A DNA stretch of 64,000 bases from JAWLHU01 sp049324875 (lineage in GTDB: Bacteria > Bacillota > Sulfobacillia > Symbiobacteriales > Symbiobacteriaceae): contig JBMONC010000048.1 in assembly GCA_049324875.1 (NCBI GenBank), positions 1 through 64,000 of the forward strand, in the 5' to 3' direction. The stretch's first letter is position 1. Each line of letters opens with the position of its first letter. The position numbers were made by a program, and so were the translations under genes. Of this stretch, positions 58,495 to 64,000 are shown one piece after another. The notes below the pieces were generated by a model. It searched no databases and had not been told where the DNA came from. It saw only the letters and a list, made by a program, of their open reading frames with translations.

Positions 58495-60011
58495 CCCCCT
58501 GGCTCCTCCTCCTCTTCTTCCTGGTGGGCTGCGCCCGGCAGCCCCACGATCCCCCGCGGCCCACCCCGGCACCGCCGCCGCCGCCGGCGGCGGAGACACG
58601 CCCCACCGAGCCGCTCCGCAAGGAGGCGGCCGATCTGGCCCGGAGCGGCAAGCTGGACGAGGCCGCCGCCAGGCTGCGGGAGGCGCTGGCGCTCAACCCC
58701 AAAGAGGCTGCCACCTGGAACGACCTGTCCTTCGTCTACATCCAGGCGAAGCGCTGGGCCGAGGCGGTGGAGGCGGCCGAGGAGGCGCTCCGGCTGGAGC
58801 CCGGGAACGCCGCCGCCCACTTCAACAAGGGGCGGGCGCTCTACGGGGCAGGGCGGTACAGCGAGGCGGTCCCGCCGCTGGAGGCGGCCTACGCCCGGAA
58901 CCAGGCCCAGGTGGAGCCCGGCTGGTTCCTGGCCCTGGCCCTGGAGCGGGCGGGGGAGGAGACCCGGGCGCTCCAGCTCTTCCGGGAGCTGAGGGCCCGG
59001 TTCCCCGGCGACGCCGACGTGGCACGGGAGCTGGAGCGGCTGGAGGCGAGCCGCGCGGTGCTCTTCGCCCTTCCGGAGGGCCAGAGCCGGGTGATCGCCT
59101 TCCTGGGCGATCTCCTGCTGAGCGCAGACAAGGAGGGCATGCAGCTGCGGGCCACCGACGCGACCGGCACCGAGCGCTGGTCCCTCCGACTGCCCGCCCA
59201 CCTGGAGGCGTTCGCGCCCCACAACCAGAGGCAGGAGGCGGTCCTCTCCACCGCCGGCGGCCTGCTCTGGATCGACCTGCGCACCGGTCAGCACCACCCC
59301 GTGGCGGCCGAGCGGAAGGAGGATCCCAACGGGGCCGATCACCGGCTCCACTGGCGGGGAGATACCCTGCTCTGGGGGATCGACATCTGGGGCGGCAACT
59401 ACTTCGGACAGCCCCGCTACCTCTCCACCGAGTGGGCGCTCTACCGCCTCCCGCCCGACCGCAGATCGGTCGAGCCCATCGCCCTGCTCCGCGGCGGTCA
59501 GAAGGCCCAACTGAGCGAGGATGGTCAGACCCTGCTCCTCCAGGGCACGCCCATGGTGGGAGCGGAGCTCTACCTGGGGGGAAAGCGCCACCACCACTTT
59601 GAGCGCTCCGGGACCTACCACCTGAGCCCGGCCGGCGACCGGGTGCTCCTGGCGGAGTACGATGGCCTCCTGGCCCTCTTCTCCCGGGACGGCCGGCCGC
59701 TCTGGGAAAAACAGGTCGGCCCCTACTTCAGCGCCCTGTTCTGGGCACCCACCCCCGACCAGCTGCGGGTGGTGGTCTCGCATGAAGAGCAGATCCGCCT
59801 GCTGAACATCGAAGGGAACGAGATCGCCCGGACCGCCGGGGAGCTCTATTCCTGGGAGCAGCCCCGGGGCCCCCTCCTCTCCCTGGGCGACAGGCTGATC
59901 GATCCCGCGGGTCGGGTGGTCGCCACCGGCGAGTTCGGCCACGAGTACAGCCCGGACGGCCGCTGGATCTACCGCTTTGACGGCCGGCAGTTGCGGGCCT
60001 ACCGGCCATAA
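58482..60011 (+). CDS. Lipoprotein with TPR repeats and beta-propeller
   Basis: 509 residues. Lipobox LFFLVGC, a proline-rich linker (20-45), about four TPR units (45-180; LALNPKEAATWNDLSFVYIQ...) and a propeller domain (190-505; ending YSPDGRWIYRFDGRQ). It resembles the two propeller lipoproteins near 20 and 24 kb only in overall plan; it has TPRs instead of SH3b. The start lies within the end of the HAD gene. Extracytoplasmic scaffold; function unknown. Confidence 0.82.
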   Translation: MRKLTPWLLLLFFLVGCARQPHDPPRPTPAPPPPPAAETRPTEPLRKEAADLARSGKLDEAAARLREALALNPKEAATWNDLSFVYIQAKRWAEAVEAAEEALRLEPGNAAAHFNKGRALYGAGRYSEAVPPLEAAYARNQAQVEPGWFLALALERAGEETRALQLFRELRARFPGDADVARELERLEASRAVLFALPEGQSRVIAFLGDLLLSADKEGMQLRATDATGTERWSLRLPAHLEAFAPHNQRQEAVLSTAGGLLWIDLRTGQHHPVAAERKEDPNGADHRLHWRGDTLLWGIDIWGGNYFGQPRYLSTEWALYRLPPDRRSVEPIALLRGGQKAQLSEDGQTLLLQGTPMVGAELYLGGKRHHHFERSGTYHLSPAGDRVLLAEYDGLLALFSRDGRPLWEKQVGPYFSALFWAPTPDQLRVVVSHEEQIRLLNIEGNEIARTAGELYSWEQPRGPLLSLGDRLIDPAGRVVATGEFGHEYSPDGRWIYRFDGRQLRAYRP

Positions 60012-60015
60012 GAAC

Positions 60016-60045
60016 AGGGCGGCGGGAGTCACTCCCGGCCGCCCT
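60016..60045. terminator. Terminator between convergent lipoprotein and copA
   Basis: The stem AGGGCGGCGGGAGT / ACTCCCGGCCGCCCT (one bulge) lies between two stops. T-runs are weak. Confidence 0.65.
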
Positions 60046-60058
60046 CGCTCTATGCTCC

Positions 60059-62863
<2,805 letters not shown>

Positions 62864-62889
62864 AGGTAGTACCTCCTGTGTCCGTACCC

Positions 62890-62904
62890 TACCCCTACGG
62901 GGTA
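62890..62904 (-). promoter_or_regulatory. CsoR-type operator of copA
   Basis: TACCCCTACGGGGTA is a 6-3-6 palindrome closely matching B. subtilis copZA CsoR sites. It falls between a GTGAAC -35 and a TAGGGT -10 on the minus strand, so copper would relieve repression. The csoR gene is not in the window. Confidence 0.8.
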
Positions 62905-63015
62905 TCCGTTCACTTGGAATAGTACTCCCTGTCCAGGAGTCTCGTCAAGTGGCGCTTTCACTCCCTGATCAATGGGATGAAATGCCGGTTGGACACCCGG
63001 GTAGGGGTCTTTCCG

Positions 63016-63534
63016 TCACGGCTGCCGCTCGCAGACCATCAGGTACTCGGGGGCGGGCTCGCCCGGGATCTCCACGGTCTTCCAGTAGCGGAAGCCGGCC
63101 TTCTCATAGGCGCGGATCGCCGCCTGGTTCTTCACCTCCGGCCCGATGACGCACCGGGGCGCCCCGCCGGGGAAGACCACCTCCTCCAGGAAGGACCGGA
63201 TGATGACGGGACCCAGCCCCCGGCCCAGGTAGGCCGGCTCGCCGATGAACAGGTCGAGGCCGGCGGCATCATCCGCCACCCCGATCTGCCGGGCGTAGTC
63301 GGGCCAGTGGCTGATCCGGTAGGTCTGGATGTACCCGATCGGGGTACCCCCGTGCAGGATCAGGTAGGGCTCGGTCGGCTGCTTTCCTTCAATATAGGGG
63401 GTGTACTTGGCCTGGACCTGCTCGAAGGAGCGGCCGCCGGGGCTGTACCAGCGCATCACGTGCTCCGTGTTCAGCCAGCGGTGCATCAGGGGCAGGTCGG
63501 CGGCGGTGAGGCGCAGGAATTGAATGCGCTCCAT
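63016..63534 (-). CDS. GNAT acetyltransferase (AAC(6')/Acetyltransf_8-like)
   Basis: 172 residues. LRLTAADLPLMHRWLNTEHV at the start, YIQTYRISHWPDYA, then DLFIGEPAYLGRGLGPVII (acetyl-CoA site) and NQAAIRAYEKAGFRYWKTVE are the pattern of aminoglycoside 6'-N-acetyltransferase-like and siderophore acyltransferase-like GNATs. The ATG at 63534 has GGAGGG five bases upstream. Resistance activity cannot be assumed. Confidence 0.88.
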   Translation of the reverse strand: MERIQFLRLTAADLPLMHRWLNTEHVMRWYSPGGRSFEQVQAKYTPYIEGKQPTEPYLILHGGTPIGYIQTYRISHWPDYARQIGVADDAAGLDLFIGEPAYLGRGLGPVIIRSFLEEVVFPGGAPRCVIGPEVKNQAAIRAYEKAGFRYWKTVEIPGEPAPEYLMVCERQP

Positions 63535-63710
63535 GGAGGCCCTCCTTCGGATGCATGGCTGATAAGCGATTCGTGCTGCAGGGGTTCGGCTCCTGTGTGG
63601 TGCCGGTCGCCCATCGACTCCCGGCGAAGCGATCGCACCGGCGGCAGGGAGAGCGGCCCCCGTATAGCGAATCTGACGAAGATGGAATCCGGCAAGGGTG
63701 GGGGAATTGG

Positions 63711-64000
63711 ATGAATCGGACGATTCGACCATTGCGGCTCTTTTCACTGCTCACCACCGGGGTGATGTTCCTGGTGGTGCTGATGGGCGCCTGGGTGACC
63801 AACACGGAATCGGGGGACGGCTGCGGCGCTCACTGGCCGCTCTGCCACGGCACCTTCATGCCCGACTGGGACTACGAGGCGATCGTGGAGTTCAGCCACC
63901 GGGCGGTGGCCGGCCTGGCCGGGCTGATGACGGTGATCCTGCTGCTCTGGATCTGGCGGGCGCTGCCCGGCTGGCGGAAGACCTTCTGGATGGCCGCCGG
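63711..64000 (+). CDS. ctaA: Heme A synthase (CtaA/COX15), 5' part
   Basis: At least 96 residues, cut by the window end. Helix 1 (LLTTGVMFLVVLMGAWVTNT), the cysteine pair in DGCGAHWPLCHG and FSHRAVAGLAG with the heme-ligand His are CtaA signatures. The ATG at 63711 is preceded by a G-rich stretch. It converts heme O to heme A for terminal oxidases, implying aerobic respiration. Confidence 0.93.
   Translation, partial: MNRTIRPLRLFSLLTTGVMFLVVLMGAWVTNTESGDGCGAHWPLCHGTFMPDWDYEAIVEFSHRAVAGLAGLMTVILLLWIWRALPGWRKTFWMAA

Overview
The window is high-GC DNA (estimated by eye) with strong Firmicute-type ribosome binding sites, frequent GTG and TTG starts, and genes such as a DUF881 protein, a YkuD transpeptidase and Rex-, CsoR- and ArsR-like operators. 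No outer-membrane genes are seen. I infer a Symbiobacterium-like, probably thermophilic member of the Clostridia. It has both a selenocysteine formate dehydrogenase and the start of a heme A synthase gene (ctaA), which suggests facultatively anaerobic metabolism. Two runs of exactly 100 N (12210-12309, 22441-22540) are scaffold gaps that truncate one gene each.

Layout. 0-10 kb: end of a repeat element, a DUF2269 membrane protein, a large PAS/cache histidine kinase, a GDSL lipoprotein esterase with a small HTH gene, a LolD/FtsX-type ABC exporter and a nucleobase permease. 10-14.5 kb: a second repeat element, a MATE exporter, a HesB-fold protein, a GYF-like membrane protein cut by a gap, tRNA-Arg(CCU) with a good promoter and terminator, and three small unknown genes. 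14.5-30 kb: transporters (two MFS, one EamA), an ArsR regulator, a TPP enzyme, TerC, two related beta-propeller/SH3b lipoproteins, YkgJ, a tandem FKBP, GNAT, DUF881 and Ada. 30-33 kb: a three-gene cassette of two coiled-coil proteins sharing a C-terminal motif plus a VWA lipoprotein. 33-41 kb: the formate dehydrogenase locus (fdhA with Sec, fdhB, NrfD-type fdhC, a long RNA-like palindrome, a short AOR-like protein, fdhD).

41-50 kb: methyltransferase, RidA, a metal-resistance operon (ArsR/CadC-type regulator, cadA-type ATPase, ZIP transporter), an ArsA-type ATPase with a MarR regulator sharing one operator, and a two-subunit chromate transporter divergent from a LysR gene. 50-64 kb: a NatAB-like ABC exporter, a YkuD transpeptidase, a CobW/ZNG1-type metallochaperone, a third repeat element, an operon of ArsR-like regulator / Walker-A-less ABC protein / DUF4173 membrane protein, a coiled-coil secreted protein whose ribosome binding site lies in a hairpin, a HAD phosphatase, a TPR/propeller lipoprotein, a CopA ATPase with a C-terminal cupredoxin-like domain under a CsoR-type operator, GNAT and ctaA.

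Main result. The Cd/Zn ATPase gene has an in-frame TGA exactly where the first cysteine of its N-terminal metal-binding CxxC motif should be, followed by a plausible bacterial SECIS hairpin. The same genome visibly decodes Sec in fdhA (Sec196, with a near-canonical SECIS). A heavy-metal P-type ATPase with a UxxC metal site is therefore the best candidate for something new. Other notable signals are a 190-nt RNA-like palindrome in the fdh locus, a two-promoter Ada-like regulon with identical geometry, a MarR regulon, the coiled-coil/VWA cassette and the repeat family.
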